From contig CAIIXF020000001.1 of the NCBI GenBank assembly GCA_903813345.2, positions 53,523,885 to 53,587,884 of the forward strand: 64,000 nucleotides of DNA, read 5' to 3'. Position numbers and translations under genes: made by a program. The notes beneath the pieces are model-generated. The model was not told the origin of the DNA, did no database searches, and worked only from the letters and a program-made list of their open reading frames with translations. Numbering within the stretch: the first letter of the stretch is position 1; every line of letters begins with the position of its first letter. The DNA is from Owenia fusiformis. Lineage: Eukaryota; Annelida; Polychaeta; Sabellida; Oweniidae. Of the stretch, positions 1-12,047 are shown one piece after another.

Positions 1-1879
1 TCATTATCATTTGTAATTGTATAAGTACTTCCGGGTACAATGGAATTATATGTTAGGTATTTTATGTATCAATACTGTTTTAGAAACAACTGTTCTCCTT
101 CTTTTCCTATTTTACAAACTATAGCTGAGAAACAGAGGTCAGTGCAGTACATGGCAATATTTACAACAAATATCCACCCTGGTCAAGAGTATGCCATTGT
201 AGTTGGCTATACAAATTGTTAAGTTGTCAGAGGTACTTGGGCAACTATTTGGACTCAGTGTTCAGGGTACAAGTAGTGTCAATTAACAAATAAGGACCAA
301 CTGACAGGTTTGTAGAACTAGAAAGGCTGTTTGGTAATAAGTGGTACAGGTAGCTTTCTGCTATACAAGGATTATTACTTTACTATCCCCTGAAATTCCA
401 CCAGATAGTTCCACTACTTTTTTATTACTACAGATGATTTTCTTAATCATGATGATCCCAAATGGACGTTTCATTGCCTTAATGGGAGTTTGAATGTGAA
501 ATTAATTTTAGGTTACTTAAAGGCAGAGAATGACTAAATCAGAATATTATCTCTTTCTAAGAGTGCATAGAAGTCCAACTCATGTGAAGGGTAACTAACA
601 TGTTCCTAACATGAGAAACATATCACAGCTTCGTCTACCAGCAATCCATTTAAACAGTATTTTAGTATTTAATTAAGAAGTCTATCTGTTAAAGGTATGT
701 TAAATCAAGAATGCATGGAGACTAGGTTTGTTAAATATAAATGTATTGTCAATAGTTAAACCTGTCAAGAGGAAGAGGAAGTATTTCACAGTCATTTTAC
801 CCTTGGACTTAATGTAAATAGAACCTCTTAAGTGGAACACCTTTTACTTGAACCAGGGGACGAGGGGTTGAGGGGACAAGTTCCACTTACACAGGTTCTT
901 CACTGTGTTAATGTTATGATCAAGTTCTACATGCATGACTTTTTTTAAATATTCAAAAGATTTGTGTACATGTGGTCACCTTCCTGAAATTAAGGTGATT
1001 GCTATACCTGCCGATGTTATTTTCTGGTACAAGATAAAGTATGAAAACCTGAATGTATTTCCTTGCTTTCAGGAAAGAATTAATACATTGTCTTCTTTTA
1101 AGAAACCTGGTAAGCAGTCAATGACAATTCAGTGTTATCGAGAAAATTGGAGAAGAAAATTGAAAAGGCATTTTGAATTAATTTTCTTAATATATCAGCA
1201 TTTCCTGCAGTTGGCACTGGCCTCTTACCAGGTTTACTATAAGAAGAAAATGCAAGGATACTTTCCTAAAGAAAGCAAGGAAGTACATGTATGCCTTCAT
1301 AGTTTATTTAGTACAAGAAAATAACATGTGCAGGTATAGCAATTTTTCGAAAATGTTTTTTCCACATGTACCTTAACCTGTCGAATTTTGAAAATTATTT
1401 TCAGTTTCATTTTTAATGATTTCCATTGACTCCCATGTTAGCAGACCCCTTTTAGGTGACCACTCAACATGCATACAGAGTTAGTCCCAGCAATGTTCAC
1501 TTTAGAAAGATTTCACTGAAGCTTGAATTTATTTTCCTAGCATTGATGGTCACTGATCAATGACTCCACATAAGCATGCACTATGTGGATGACAGATTCA
1601 TGCATAACTCCTAAGAAAATATTTAAGGAACTCACCGATTTTTTTTCTTTCTCCTAATAAGAAAAAAAATGACAGAAAGTAGAATCAATAGGCAATGTAG
1701 AATATTTAGATTGCTTTAGAAAATCCATGAAAGAAAATCCTAATTAACTAAGTGTTACATTTTTATTTTTCATGAATTTCAAATTAAGGTCATTGATCAA
1801 TGGCACTAACATGATACAAGCTGAAAGAATAGAACAATAACAGTTATTAAATTATTATCAAATCGTATTCGTAACTCAC
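1..1879. other. SMARCE1 intron sequence; no further exon seen
   Basis: This lies 3' of the last recognised SMARCE1 exon on the minus strand. I looked for the conserved segment that should follow (the region around the DPDDYDDGF motif and the coiled coil) and did not find it, so the rest of the gene must lie left of the window. The only structured content I see is a MITE copy near 985-1357. Confidence 0.5.
985..1357. mobile_element. MITE, copy 1 of a family also at 42802
   Basis: The ends are inverted: ATTGCTATACCTGC on the left (about 998-1010) and GCAGGTATAGCAAT on the right (about 1330-1343). Internal stretches (TTATTTTCTGGTAC, TACATTGTCTTCTTTTA) recur in the same order at 42802-43077. A 129-codon open frame at 935-1324 falls almost wholly inside this repeat and is not a gene. 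Confidence 0.7.
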
Positions 1880-1923
1880 AGTTTTTTTGCTGTCCTTTTC
1901 CTCCTCTTCTATAACTGCCTCGG
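1880..1923 (-). CDS. SMARCE1: SMARCE1 exon 7: acidic linker
   Basis: 44 nt between TTTTAG and GTGAGT. Completes one codon and adds [14 protein letters not shown], which corresponds to the AEAALEEES segment in human BAF57. Short and low in complexity, but the phase fits the previous exon. Confidence 0.8.
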
Positions 1924-4900
1924 CTAAAAAGAGAAAATAAAATTTTACAACTGCATGAAAATTTCTTCACAAAATGATTATCATGAGTCAATTTCTAGAA
2001 AATATTTTGAACTATGGATCATAAAATCCAGTTGTCATTTTCATTATTGCCACCTAAAAAATAACTGATTTCAAGCAATTTAAAGAACATTTGTAAAAAT
2101 GCTTCAAAAGTATAGACTAAAAGAAATATACTGAACAGTCCATACCTTTTCCTTTGGCTGCCAAGTATGCCTGGAAGGCTGGTGAATTGTGATACTGTTT
2201 CATCGTCTCTTGGTACTGAATCTAGAATAAAAAAGAAAGTCCCAATGTTTTGACATATGTCATATTGTATTCTATTGCAAAACCACAACGCTGCGTTAAT
2301 GTTGTAGTCTTAGTTATGATATCATCTCTTCATTTAATGTGCAAAACAAATTGATATTTCTATGAAGATTAAATATGTTTAAATAACATGTTGTGTTCAG
2401 ATCTGTTTTCTATGCTTTCTCTCAACCTGTTTCTACTTAAAACAGAAAAACATTTACTGTTCTTCAATCATCAGTATGTTGCATAACAGAAGTCTTCATT
2501 TACAGGTACAATACACATATTACTTATTATGCACTGTACATGCAGCTATGCAGCTATACTGTAACAATTGATAACTTTGTTTTAACAACTGTGAAATCGT
2601 TTTGGCAGTTACATGAAATAAATATGACACTAAATGATGTGATAATTATACCTCCTTACATGCTCAGAACTATTTCATATAACATTTTTGATGTTTTGTG
2701 AGACAGTATAATCACAATCAATAATAACTAGAAAAGCAAAAAACCCCAAGACTAGCAAATCCCAGTAAACAAAACATATTTTATCGAATCACCCATCATT
2801 TTGACCATAACGTCATGAAAGACATAACTAGGAAGTAGTATTATCTCATTTTGGCAAAATGGCATGGTATGATACCAAATTAGAAATTTCTTCTTGAGTA
2901 GAGGTTCTTTGCCCATAAGGCATTGTGGCAGATATTATGTTTCTTCTAAAAAATATAAAGTATCACCAGATACAATCTGAACCAAATCTGTCGACTGGTA
3001 CTTGAGTTATCAAAAACTATTTTTTTTATAAAAAAGCAGTGGCCATTTTGAATTGAGCAGTCATACTGAAAATTCTTGGGATCCTATTCCCATTAGACAT
3101 TTGTCTATAAAATTTGGGCCAAATCCATCAAGTGATATTTAAGTAATCAAAAATCATGTTTTTTAAAGAAAATGTAGTTAATTTTTGAATTTGCAGTCAT
3201 CTTGAAAACTACTTCTAGAACAGAGGTCCTATATCCTAGGGCATTAGCATATAGAGATTCATTCTTGAGCATTAAGGTTCTATGCCAATAAGCCATCAAC
3301 CTGTAAAATTTGAACTAAATCCATCAACCTGAGTTATCAACCGGACAATGCTGGGTGCCATCCAGCTGGTGCCATCACTAAAAACAATGGTTATAACAAA
3401 ATTCCCAGTGGTAACATAACAATCATGAGCTATAAAACTAGAATATGTCAACTCAATAGAAAAGCAAATTCCAAGGAACAGGTATGCTTCATTAATCATT
3501 ATTCTGGGCATCATTTTAATTTTGAATATTTCATGCAAAAAATAATTAAAATGGAAAATATGATATCATATCGAAAACTCTTGAACATCTTTAAGAATAA
3601 TAAGAAATAATAAGACTAACCTGAACCAATTTTGATCATGTAGACAGGCGATTCATCAGAGCTGTTTTTAATAAAGATGTGGTGTTAATATCAACCACAA
3701 GATTTTGATTTGATAACCAACCTGAATTATTTATAGCAAATAACATCAATGAACAAAGACCTAATTACATGGACTAAAATTCCCTGAAATCAAAACAATA
3801 TCAAAGCCCCTCTCAAATCATGCCCCTTGAATCTTACCCCCTGACAAAATCAAGTAAATCCCAAAATATAAGTTCTGCATACCTTTTCAGCCTCATATTC
3901 ATCAGAATATTCTTGCTTCTCTTCATCCGTGAGTTCACGCCACATCTGCCCTATAACTTTGCCTATTTCCCAAAGCTTCATCTCGGGATGAGTTGTCTTC
4001 ACAGAATCCCAAACCTGCATGAATACATGTGTCAAATGAATATTTTCCTCCCCTTATTTTTGTAAATTTGCACTATTTTGCAATATAAGGTATTTGGATT
4101 CAGTTGTTGTGCATGCAACCTTCGTGGTGATACATGGACTAGAATTTCATTTTTGGAAAATTCTTTGTTATTAATAAGTTTATTTTTGGATCATCCAGGC
4201 TACAATAAAATATTTGTGAAAATAATCGGCCTAAGAGAAATGAAAACTTGAGTTAATAGTTTGTATGACAGTCTACCTATTATATTAATATATTATAAAC
4301 ATGCTGCAAAGGATAATGATAATGCTTTTAAATGAGGACATCAGTTATTTTACAGAAAATTCTTGTGTATCTATAAATTACACAAGGGGTCTTACCTTTC
4401 TACTGTATCTCATGTAGGGCATAAGGGGCCTCTCGGGTTGTTTAGGAGGTTTTGGAATTCTGTTATCACCCTATAAAGTTCAATATGGTTCAAAATATAT
4501 TTACAGTGATTTTAGGAATAAGATTTTTATCCTACCAATTTTTTAATTGAATGATCTCAAAGTGCAGCTTACAAGAATCGCAATCATTGCAATCTTGTTT
4601 GATACTCACAGCTGCTAAATTACCAATGGTGATGATTAACTCTTCTTATATAATCGACAACTGATCGGCTTAAGCAAAGAAGTCTGCTTGGTTGGGACTG
4701 TCTTGTTAAACTTTTGGATGTGTTAATGTATAATATGTGATAGCATATAGAACTCAGGCCCATAGCTAGGGGGAGCGGAGGGAGTGGCTGCTGCCCCCCC
4801 CCCCCCCCCAGCCAGAAATTCTTTCAAAATCATGCAGTTTTCACCATTCTGAGAACTTTTGGAATGATATGTTGCCAAAACTGTCAAAAAGCTCCCCCTT

Positions 4901-5630
4901 AGCAAAAACTCCCCTCTTGGTAAATCTTATCTATATTGGTAATATCTTTAGTGAAGTTACTCGGAACATCAAGATGGGATTACACATTGGGAAGGACTTG
5001 ATGTGAGGCCCAGAGATGTCAGGCTCATAGCTAGGAGGAGGGGAGATTAGGGGGCTTGAGTGAATCCCCCTGGCCTTCTTTCAAAATCATGCAATTTTTC
5101 ACCATCCTGAGCACTTTTTAAGTGATATGGATCAGTTGTCAAATGTGAACCCCTGGAACTTTTTGAAAAGTGAACCCCCTTGGCAAAAGCTGGTTGTGGG
5201 CTTGGATGTTTTCTACATGACATATTATTCACTTACCGTCTTTGTTCCCAGTTTGATTGGGTTGAAGTTTGGATTTCCATGTTGCATTGGGATGAAGGGA
5301 TTTGGTGTCTTATCTTGTGAGCTTTTGTCTCCTCTCCCGCCATATCTCTCTGAAGTTGATACATTTAAATTGAAGATTATCGATTATAATACAGATTGAG
5401 TATTATGATATTTCTCTGTTATCAATCAACTTTTCCAACCATAAATATTTTGATGAAGCTTTTATTGTTCAAAACTGTTTTAAGAAGTTCTTCTGATTCT
5501 TCTTTGTAATATAAAATGTGGGATGAAACAGCTGAAAGTTCTTGAACATGCCAATGACAAACAAAGAAAGATGCAAACAACACTTACGACTAGCAGGTGA
5601 CTGCGAGCTCCTGTAGTTTGGGAGAGACAT
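1880..5630 (-). CDS. SMARCE1: SMARCE1 (BAF57), BAF complex HMG-box subunit, 5' part
   Basis: Subunit of the SWI/SNF (BAF) nucleosome-remodelling complex in the nucleus; its HMG box binds DNA. The coding exons join in frame as 5630-5588, 5349-5237, 4470-4396, 4014-3883, 2221-2146 and 1923-1880, all with GT-AG borders, giving about 161 residues. Residues 1-52 are a polar, Pro/Asn-rich leader as in vertebrate BAF57. The HMG box runs from about 58 ([20 protein letters not shown]) to about 128, with the hallmark [19 protein letters not shown]. After it come [14 protein letters not shown] and the start of the acidic helical region. Vertebrate BAF57 has about 411 residues, so roughly 60 percent of the protein is missing off the left edge. 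The start is the first ATG of a spliced exon and the leader resembles the human one. Family assignment is secure; only the extreme N-terminus is less certain. Confidence 0.94.
2146..2221 (-). CDS. SMARCE1: SMARCE1 exon 6: end of HMG box
   Basis: 76 nt, TTCTAG acceptor, GTATGG donor. Encodes [20 protein letters not shown], matching human [20 protein letters not shown]. Confidence 0.95.
2840..3350. repeat. Degenerate tandem repeat in SMARCE1 intron
   Basis: About three diverged units of roughly 170 bp share the order 'gaggt(t/c)ct-ccataa', 'aatttgaac-aaatcc-tcaa', 'gagttatcaa', 'gccattttgaat'. The same word order occurs in the array at 43.5-44.5 kb, so the two look like members of one repeat superfamily. 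Confidence 0.5.
3883..4014 (-). CDS. SMARCE1: SMARCE1 exon 5: HMG box core
   Basis: Exactly 44 codons, VWDSVK to YEAEK, between TGCAG and GTATGC. Carries helices 2 and 3 of the HMG box ([20 protein letters not shown]). Confidence 0.97.
4396..4470 (-). CDS. SMARCE1: SMARCE1 exon 4: start of HMG box
   Basis: Exactly 25 codons between a TATAG acceptor and a GTAAG donor; phase 0 at both ends. Encodes [20 protein letters not shown], nearly identical to the human HMG-box entry. Confidence 0.96.
4753..5215. repeat. Two neighbouring copies of a CAGGCCCGTAGC-type repeat
   Basis: Copies at about 4753-4920 and 5022-5215 both start CAGGC(C/T)CATAGCTAGG and share CTTTCAAAATCATGCA and TTTTTCACCATCCTGAG. 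A related copy with clearer ends is at 12959-13145. The G- and C-runs inside explain short spurious open frames here. Confidence 0.6.
5237..5349 (-). CDS. SMARCE1: SMARCE1 exon 3: polar leader
   Basis: CTTCAG acceptor, GTAAGT donor, 113 nt (2 + 37 codons). It reads [20 protein letters not shown], resembling the human STPGFVGYNPYSHL segment that precedes the HMG box. Confidence 0.85.
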
Positions 5631-5634
5631 TTTT
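5588..5634 (-). CDS. SMARCE1: SMARCE1 exon 2: start codon exon
   Basis: TTGTAG acceptor, four untranslated bases, then ATG at 5630-5628 and 14 codons ([14 protein letters not shown]) to a strong GTAAGTG donor at 5587-5581. It leaves one base over, which fits the 2-base start of the next exon. An upstream non-coding exon is implied because this one begins with an acceptor. Confidence 0.8.
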
Positions 5635-6199
5635 CTACAATCAAAGAAAATAATGGATGCAACAAGCTTCTAATTTTGGAATGCCTTTTTAAATAATGAT
5701 TTCATGGGCATGGCCCCTCCCCCCACCCTAACAAAAGAAGAAAAAAAAGAAAGAAGCAATTTTGTAAAATTTAACAAAATTAAAGTTTGAAATGCTTAGA
5801 AGGCCCCATATACAATGTAAAAATTCGCATCCCCCTTAACATTTGCTGGCTAACACCCCTGCTTTGTGAATTTTCTTGTTTAAATTGTTCAGTGTGTGAA
5901 GCGAGTGTACTTATATAGCACCATCAACAACTCTTGAGATTGAGAGATATTCAATATTCTATCTAGACTGCAAGTTAAGAAATTGATCGATGTCAATATT
6001 TAAGAAATAAATCAATGGAGTAAAACACTCAGATAACAGAGTTCTGCTTTGATCTATAGTCAGTTGTATTTGAATTCATTTCTAGAAATAGAGAAAAAAT
6101 GAAAAAACTGATTTGAAATCTTTTTTCTTTTTTATGACCACATTTTTTGTTTCAAACAATTTTTCTAATTTCCAAAGCTCCCATCATTTAAAGCAACAT

Positions 6200-6320
6200 A
6201 TTGTGCAGGGGTGTCGGATCATGATAGAAAAGGGTGGTGTGTTTTCAAGAAAATATAGGTGGCGCTGGAAATAAGGGTGTCTTGGGAGGTCCGGGGACAT
6301 GCTCCCCCAGGAAATGTTTT
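6200..6320. repeat. Dispersed repeat fragment
   Basis: Contains GGTGTGTTTTCAAG, GGTGGCGCTGGAA and GGTCCGGGGACATGCTCCCC followed by CAGGAAATG. In my experience this GC-rich 'ggggacatgctcccccaggaaa' word is widespread in marine invertebrate genomes. No ends could be fixed. Confidence 0.4.
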
Positions 6321-7041
6321 TTCGAACATGTTATTTGGTGCAATCTGAGCATTTTCAAGGACTATAAATAGTTCTTGTTGATTAAAACTAAATCGATGTT
6401 TATACGATTTATCAGATTAATATTGATACTACATAGAAAATTTAGAAAATTGAACATCATTTGGTGCATTCTGAGCAATTTCAGAGCACAATATCCTAAA
6501 ATCATTACAAATCACTTATTATTAACCTGTGCTTGTTTATGAATACTTACCTAATAAAACATTCAATTTCTCTGTTGTTTGATGCAACATTTGATGCAAC
6601 ATTTTTTTGTTTTAAGAGATGGGTTCATTTTTAAAATTTTAAGTCCGATAGATCTACTGCTGACATGTTCTTCTGCGAAAATACATTACATTTTAAAAAG
6701 TAGGCTTATATGTTCATTTCTCGGAACATATTTCTTTCAAATGATTTCTGGATCCAAAAATCCACATGTTTTTTTCATTTCCTGTTTAGTGTAAATTTCT
6801 GATAACTATCCCATCCATAAGTAAATTTTTGCCATAAACTCATATTTAGAGTGTACTATCCTTACTCGGTTTGTTTATCTCATGGTATGAGGAAAGTAGT
6901 TCTATTAAACCTGCACATCGCTCCAAAACGCAATATGTTGACATATATTGTTTTTACATTTTCAAGCTCTAATATAAAGTTTATGTAAATAAAAATTGTT
7001 TTTTCTGCGTAATATCAAAGAACAATCATTTAGTTAAAAAA

Positions 7042-7123
7042 ATAAAAACGCGAATGCGGGATTCGAACCCGGGCCTCCCGCGTGCTAAGCGAGGATTCTA
7101 CCGATACACCACCGTGTTTTTAT
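7042..7123 (-). tRNA. tRNA-like sequence, anticodon AGC on a Gly-tRNA-like body (probably a pseudogene)
   Basis: The minus strand shows a D arm (GTGTATCGGTAGAAT), an anticodon arm CTCGC-TTAGCAC-GCGGG with anticodon AGC (Ala), and a T arm CGGG-TTCGAAT-CCCG with intact A- and B-box-like sequence, then TTTTT as a Pol III stop. Body and arms resemble animal tRNA-Gly(GCC) rather than tRNA-Ala. A normal 7-bp acceptor stem does not form. Instead the flanks ATAAAAAC and GTTTTTAT pair perfectly outside the body. I therefore read it as a tRNA pseudogene or the head of a tRNA-derived element. It lies in the probable SMARCE1 first intron, same strand. Confidence 0.5.
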
Positions 7124-8017
7124 GAATAGTAGAGGTATCTAAACGCTACTTATTTTGAATGCTATGATTCGGAAGTGACGTCACGTTCTTCATTTAGAAA
7201 CCTTTCCAAAATCATATCGCCGGCTCCGATCGAAGCAAATTCAATGAAAAATCTTTGAAATGACACATTTATCGTAAGTATTTCTACACAAGATTTGCCC
7301 CATTTGTTCATCATTCTATAATCTTTCATTAAGCTCAAAATGATAAAGTTCACCCCGGAAACAACCCAAGATTGCATTTCGGAACGAAGTCCAGCTTTAA
7401 TAACCTGTTTGGGGACTTCAATGATATACTACAGCACCATATTTGGATAGAATACTCTAATTTGCAGACATATAATGCACAGAACAACTGCATGGGAAAC
7501 ATCGTGATCAGAACAGTGAACAGTAAAATATTTGGGATTATTTTCTGTGGATGGATAAGCTTGGTAGTGGTGAATTGCTCAATGTACATAAATATGATGT
7601 TGTTTTGGCACTCCAACTATGTAAGAGAACAGAACTGTTGATTTTCGTGGGATACTTTTGTTGACATTTTTTGACGTGAAGGTGAGATGTTTTGTTGTTT
7701 TTCCCTGAAATTCTTTTAAAATCAATGGGCTGCGATTCGAGAAATTCTAATTTGAACTTTGTCAATTTAACATGCACCTCAATGGTACAAAGAGTAAGGA
7801 GAGTTCTACCTTAAAGTTACTGCCTGATTAAAATATCAATTTTATGGGCGATAATAAGTGAAGTGTTTATAAAATCAAGCGTATAAACCACAGAGGAGCA
7901 AATTAAATAGTTCGCTTTTGGCATATAATATATTGCATATACATTTACAGCCTAAATGATCAAATAATGTTTTACTGCCTCTTAATACACAAGAAAACGA
8001 TGAAATATAGGACTCAC

Positions 8018-8100
8018 CAAACAAAGACGTCGGAAGTCTCGTTGAATCTCGTGTAAATTCTCGAAAGCTCTCGAAAGATTTTTTTAGGAGGCGTCTCTCA
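8018..8100 (-). promoter_or_regulatory. Candidate SMARCE1 5' exon and promoter
   Basis: A good donor (GTGAGTC at 8017-8011, minus strand) follows a stretch slightly richer in CpG with ACGTC and CTCGAGA-like words. SMARCE1 needs a non-coding first exon upstream of 5634 and this is the best candidate I see. No TATA box is evident. Confidence 0.3.
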
Positions 8101-8285
8101 CTAAAACAGGTATACTTTCTTCTATTTCATTCAAATGTGGTATTTTTCTTTCATGTTCTGTAATGATGGCTTAACAAGCACAAGAAGGGAATCTATTATT
8201 TAAAGATCAATATCCGATTCAAGCAAATTTTGAGAAAGAAACTTAATTTCACTCTAATATCGCCCACAACAAATTTTTGCAGGGA

Positions 8286-9118
8286 CTACTACTTTTTTCA
8301 AGGCCTGACTGCGTCGCTAACATGCTAAATATAAAAGTTAGCTGACGTTTGGGAGTCTGACTTACCTTCTAAAGGTTAGAACCCGAATCTTAATGAAACC
8401 ATATCACCTTTGTTCCGTCAACCATGGAGCATTTGCCACAACATCCAAGAGGTAAATCATGGATCGAGAAAATGAATGATTTCCTTGTAAGTTCCGGAAG
8501 TTTCTATACGAAAAATTACCGAATATATGTGAAAACCGAATATTTGTTCGTTGTTTTCACGATTTACAGGTTCGTTTGTTCTTCAATGTTTTGGTCTAAA
8601 TTATAAAGCATCACCAACAGGTCTTACTCTATTAATCGACTAATACAGCAGACGGCTCATATTTCTACGTAGCATTTCATTCAGACCAATAGTGGGAGTG
8701 TAGATCACGCAGTTTCGTTCGTTGCGTACTTCACTTGAAATTGGTAATTTTAAATATTGACTACTTCACTTAGCTTGGCGGATGTAGAACATTGCTTAAT
8801 ATTCTTTTAATTTTCACACCAGACATGCTTGGTTGACACGTCAACAAAGTAAAGTTCAAGGGTCAATGCGTTATTTCGTGATAACTACAACGCCTTCCCG
8901 GAGGTCAACATTGATGAAAAATGAAAAAGTCGGAAAAGCATTTACGCTAATTTCTATCAAATGCTATGTTTATGCATCATCATCGACGCAACAAAGGTGA
9001 TATGGTTTCATTAAGATTCGGGTTCTAACCTTTAGAAGGTAAGTCAGACTCCCAAACGTCAGCTAACTCTTATATTTAGCATGTTAGCGACGCAGTCAGG
9101 CCTTGAAAAAAGTAGTAG
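8286..9118. mobile_element. Inverted-repeat element with 134-bp arms
   Basis: Arms at 8286-8419 and 8985-9118 are almost exact reverse complements, both ending CTACTACTTTTTTCAAGGCC at the outer edge, around a 565-bp centre. The centre holds no recognisable transposase; a 60-codon frame at 8424 is not supported. No clear target duplication is visible. The length and long arms fit a foldback/MITE-like element. Confidence 0.85.
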
Positions 9119-9131
9119 ACTATAGAGTCAT

Positions 9132-9547
9132 TACCACGCGGTACAAACTTCGACCGTTAATTTGAATTTTTGACCTACCAGATGCTTGAAAATCAAGGAT
9201 TGCGAGTCTCATACTGCACCGTTTTTCGTCAAACTTATACCATAAAAGCAAAACAAAATTGCCTTTCTGTCGGTGCATTACTTTATTGTAAAGAGTCCCT
9301 CGTTCAAGCAGCGTTTTGGTCCCCAGCTGTTAGAAGGCCTTCTTACAGCTGGGGACCAAAATGCTGTTGGAAGTAGGGACTCTGTTTAAGAGAATAATGT
9401 GCCATCAGAAAGGGATTTTTGTGATGCTTTGAATGGAACAAGTTTGAAGAAAAACGGTGCAGTATGAGACTCGTAATCCTTGATTTTCAAACATCCGGTA
9501 GGTCAAAAATTCAAATTAATTGGGCGAAGTTTGTACTGCGTGATTAC
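9132..9547. mobile_element. Full-length palindromic (snap-back) element
   Basis: About 415 bp that reads as one long imperfect palindrome centred near 9337 (AGAAGGCCTTCT, flanked by TTTTGGTCCCCAGCTGT and its complement). Outer words such as ACCTACC-GATG-TTGAAAATCAAGGATT and GTGCAGTATGAGACTCG recur inverted on both arms. It starts 14 bp after the previous element ends. The open frame at 9170-9376 lies wholly within the hairpin and is not a gene. Confidence 0.85.
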
Positions 9548-12047
9548 GTCTGTTTCCAAACACCCCCATCAAATGTAGTTAGGGTGGCTGTACTGCACAT
9601 CTGTAGAATAATTTTATAAATGTTATGTGAATTAGACGCTGTAAAATGCATTTGCAGAAAAAAATTCCGATAAAATTGTCAAAAAATCTGGGTTAGACAT
9701 GCAGTTGTTTAATTCCTGCGAAATTTACCCTTCTAAATATTTTGACCTCCTTCAAAAAAATCTTTTTTTTGCGTTTGCTACTGATTTTATTCGTTATATT
9801 TTATAAGATATTTATTTCTAATGTAGTAAGAATCCATTCGTAAAAAAAATATTAAGTAATTCGTAACAAACAGTTAAAAGTGAATACTTAAGAATTTGCA
9901 AGGACTTCCGATCAGAACACCGTTGCTATGCAGTTCGTTTTGAAATGACGTCATCCCCATATTCATAATTTTCAATGTCTAATAAACGAATACCACATGT
10001 CGATGTGATGTTTTAATCAATAAAATTGAGTTTCTTACATATTTCCTTATCTTGTTGTTAGATAACAAGTTATGATATTGGTGAACTCGCCAGAAATTAA
10101 CATAATATTATTTGAAGCGTTTTTTGAAAATTTTGACACCGCCATCTTGAAATCGTGTAGTAATGTTGAACACAGTGATTATCGATCTTGATATTTTACA
10201 ATTTGTTGCTCCGCTGAGATTTTTACCTAAAAACACATCAAATACAACATTGATTACCAATTTCGATGGTAAAATTGTTTGTAAACGTTATGATTTATGG
10301 AATATCAAAGTTTTGGCATTGTTGATTTTGTAATAAAGAAAGTACTAATTTAAATTTCTGAAGCTTTCTCAGATCGTGCCCCGGGAATTTTGGAACTATT
10401 TTAACATCGTCAGAGAGGTAGTGAAGGTAGGCAACGGACGAAATGAATTTTGAGAATGTGAATTTTAGGGGGGTAAATCCAAACAGGAGATTTTTTAGGA
10501 GGTAATTCCGAACACTAGCATGGGGGTAATTCCAAACACTTAACTAAACTTCATTGTTTTACTTGTTAGATTGATGGAATATCATTATATGGTACCCTGA
10601 ACTAATGATACAGGACCCTGACACCCCTGCATATCAATAACCCCAAATATAATTGATTTATAAGTGACACAGTCTGAGTGACATCTATTTATTTAAAGGC
10701 ATAGGGTTTGTGGGGGTAATTCCAAACACTAGCATGGGGGTAATGCAGAACACCTAAATCATCATAATTGATTAATTTATCGTTAGAGTATTGGTATATA
10801 TCATTATATGGTATCTTTTAGAATATAAATGTTTTATAGAGGTAGCAGAGGTACTATTATTCAATTCAATGATTTGCTTGCCATTGTTTGCAACCCGTTC
10901 GGGTTTACCCCCTGTTTGGATTTAGACGTATTGACCCTAGTCAAAACAGTAATGTTTGTGAGTACTTTGAATTTAAAAAATAAGCAATGAAATGACCATA
11001 TTGAAACAGTTTATGTAAAATAGAAACATTTATATTTATCCTAACTTAAAAAATGACCTTCTCAAAGTCAAAAAGGTCTTTTTTCAACTTGCTTCAAATT
11101 GACCAATATATTTCTTCAAAATCATCTACAAGTTCTCAGAAATTCAAATCTGACTTAAGATTGAACTCATAATATTGTGAGCAACTAGGTGGTGACATTT
11201 TGTCATGTTAATGCCTTGTTAGAGCTTGTTTTGTATGTGCACTATACGTACACATTACTGTATTGATTCATAGAGTTTGCGTTCACGGTTATGTTATGAA
11301 AAACATTGCAAACTTAATGTAAAAAATAACATGACAGAGAAAATCAAACAAAGACATATTCTTCATATGTCTCAGAATCTGCATTAAAGTATAAAGGGGT
11401 CACACATTTTAAAAACACTCTCGAGCGATACCTCCTTATGTTTTACATCACGGAAATGTCTATCTTGCTTAGATTTATTGTAAGGGTTTGTCATGCATCT
11501 GTATAGGCGCCATATTTAAAATGAATAGCTTGTTAATAGAACAACTGCGAAGTAATGAAATATGAACTGTCTAACTTTGACTTCCCTTGAGTATGCCCAA
11601 ACGCTAAACCAAGAGAAAAATATAAGACATACATGTAGTTCCTCATCCACATGTGTTTTGTGGAAGTCCAAAAGGACTTTCAAAACTGAGTTGAACTTCC
11701 TCTTTAAAAAATAGACTTCTATACAATGCACCCTGCATTGAAGAGAATAATATTTTTAATGTGTCAAACTCTCAAATGTGGTTCAAGTATTGTTTTGAAT
11801 TTATAAACGTGCGTTTGTACACTTCATATTTTAGAAGAGTGAGTAAAGTACATTTAAGCTCAGAGCAACATATCTTAAATGTTCAAAAAATGATGATTGT
11901 CGTATACTCACTTTAAGATTTGAAGAAGCATTAATCATTTTAAAGCTGACAATCATTTATATTCAGTAGACTAATGATCAAGTAAGGCATGCTAGCAATT
12001 AAAGATAACATTTGATAAAGTTGAAGTAATAATCTATAATTTTACAG
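9548..12047. other. Intergenic, no gene seen
   Basis: No exon recognised. A motif of the form GGGGGTAATTCCAAACACTA occurs four or more times between 10467 and 10758, twice as the pair '...AACACTAGCATGGGGGTAAT...'. This suggests a short degenerate repeat. Otherwise AT-rich single-copy-looking DNA. Confidence 0.45.

Larger units (their letters stand above)
5635..8017 (-). other. Probable SMARCE1 first intron
   Basis: No coding exon is visible. It contains a fragment of a common dispersed repeat near 6200-6320 (GGTCCGGGGACATGCTCCCC) and the tRNA-like sequence at 7042-7123. Several 60-90 codon open frames around 7.2-7.8 kb overlap on opposite strands and resemble no protein I know. Confidence 0.45.

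Noticed and set aside
9170-9376. 68-codon open frame on the plus strand
   Set aside because: Lies entirely inside one long palindrome (9132-9547), so it is a by-product of the repeat.
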